In this document: piece after piece, positions 4,724-5,141 of the stretch
Position numbering within the stretch: position 1 is the stretch's first letter
Layout of the letters: every line of letters begins with the position of its first letter
Source of the DNA: Gammaproteobacteria bacterium
Lineage (GTDB): Bacteria; Pseudomonadota; Gammaproteobacteria; Enterobacterales; Psychrobiaceae
Assembly (NCBI GenBank): GCA_013214885.1
Contig: JABSRS010000269.1
Location: 1-5,141 of the forward strand
Direction: 5' to 3'
DNA length: 5,141 nucleotides
The notes under the pieces: model-generated
What the model was told of the DNA's origin: nothing
Database searches by the model: none
What the model saw: only the letters and a program-made list of their open reading frames with translations
Translations under genes and position numbers: made by a program

Positions 4724-5141
4724 ATGAAAATTTTAGTTTTAATTTTTACTGTTTTGTTTGCTATAACAGCAGATGCCGATGAACTTGATCTTAAAAAATT
4801 CGCTAAAACTTATTTTAATCTAATGATTGCGACTCAAGCTCCGGGGGCAACAAAGAACGATTTAGATAATTACTTTGCCTTACTTACTGATGACGTCGGT
4901 CACTCACATTTGCCGTGGGTAACTGATGATTCTAGATTGCCCGGCGGCAAAGAAGCCACGCGTAAAGGGATGACTTTTTATTTAGGAGCACACACTGAAT
5001 ATAGTGCTGAGCTTCTAAATGTATTTACTTTTAATAACTCAGCTATTGCTATACGGTATAGAAATAGCGCAAAAGGGATTCGCCCAAAAAGCAAAGAAGC
5101 CATTGCATATACTCAAGGAATGATGGAAGTTTTAGAAATTG
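4724..5141 (+). CDS. Exported NTF2/SnoaL-like protein, cut off by the right edge
   Basis: An ATG at 4724, preceded by GGAG (4714-4717) with six bases of spacing, opens 139 codons that run off the window without a stop. Residues 1-18 (MKILVLIFTVLFAITADA) are a Sec signal peptide with likely cleavage after ADA. The rest resembles the nuclear-transport-factor-2-like (SnoaL-type) cone fold: a first helix (DLKKFAKTYFNLMIAT), the segment DNYFALLTDDVGHSHLP, a helix around GGKEATRKGMTFYLG, and the strands EYSAELLNVFTFNNSAIAIRY. The family fold has an open pocket and serves both enzymes and ligand-binding proteins, so the activity cannot be assigned. In the native protein it should sit in the periplasm or outside the cell. 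It is co-oriented with the gene at 4186 and follows the attC-like repeat; NTF2-fold proteins are known among integron cassette products. Confidence 0.8.
   Translation, partial: MKILVLIFTVLFAITADADELDLKKFAKTYFNLMIATQAPGATKNDLDNYFALLTDDVGHSHLPWVTDDSRLPGGKEATRKGMTFYLGAHTEYSAELLNVFTFNNSAIAIRYRNSAKGIRPKSKEAIAYTQGMMEVLEI

Noticed and set aside
1..5141. CRISPR array, tRNA or rRNA genes, insertion sequence or transposase
   Set aside because: I saw no regularly spaced long repeats, cloverleaf, rRNA core sequence or transposase motif on either strand.

Overview
The window is AT-rich, carries Shine-Dalgarno-type starts, and its genes read like those of a marine gammaproteobacterium of the Alteromonadales type (Shewanella, Pseudoalteromonas, Colwellia and relatives). 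That placement is a judgement from gene style and family membership; no marker gene here proves it.

Left end (1-325, minus strand): the first 23 codons of a membrane protein run off the left edge, directly downstream of a 68-residue YozG-like Cro/C1-type regulator. The regulator's promoter region holds three copies of one heptamer spaced about one helical turn apart, and its predicted -10 box lies so close to the ATG that the mRNA may be leaderless. Positions 326-613 are a divergent control region.

Positions 614-2060 (plus strand): a small unrecognised secreted protein is followed by an S41-family (C-terminal processing/IRBP-like) serine peptidase. The peptidase is split by a one-base frame difference at a run of five A's; restoring one base gives a coherent 330-residue exported protein with the S41 landmarks. 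It is therefore a pseudogene, a sequencing error or, less likely, a recoded gene.

Positions 2181-3717: a class I SAM-dependent methyltransferase that closely resembles, from memory, a family known mainly from archaea (COG2521-like), faces an unrecognised 208-residue cytoplasmic protein on the minus strand. A hairpin between them may serve as terminator.

Positions 3718-5141: a 468-base stretch without a convincing gene, then two plus-strand genes for small exported proteins, one unrecognised and one an NTF2/SnoaL-like protein cut by the right edge. Between these two genes, starting 11 bases after the first stop codon, lies a 68-base imperfect inverted repeat with integron attC-like ends. Its placement fits a gene cassette, but no integrase gene is in view. 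The best candidates for something unusual are this cassette-like block, the archaeal-type methyltransferase, the phased operator-like repeats and the frame-broken peptidase.
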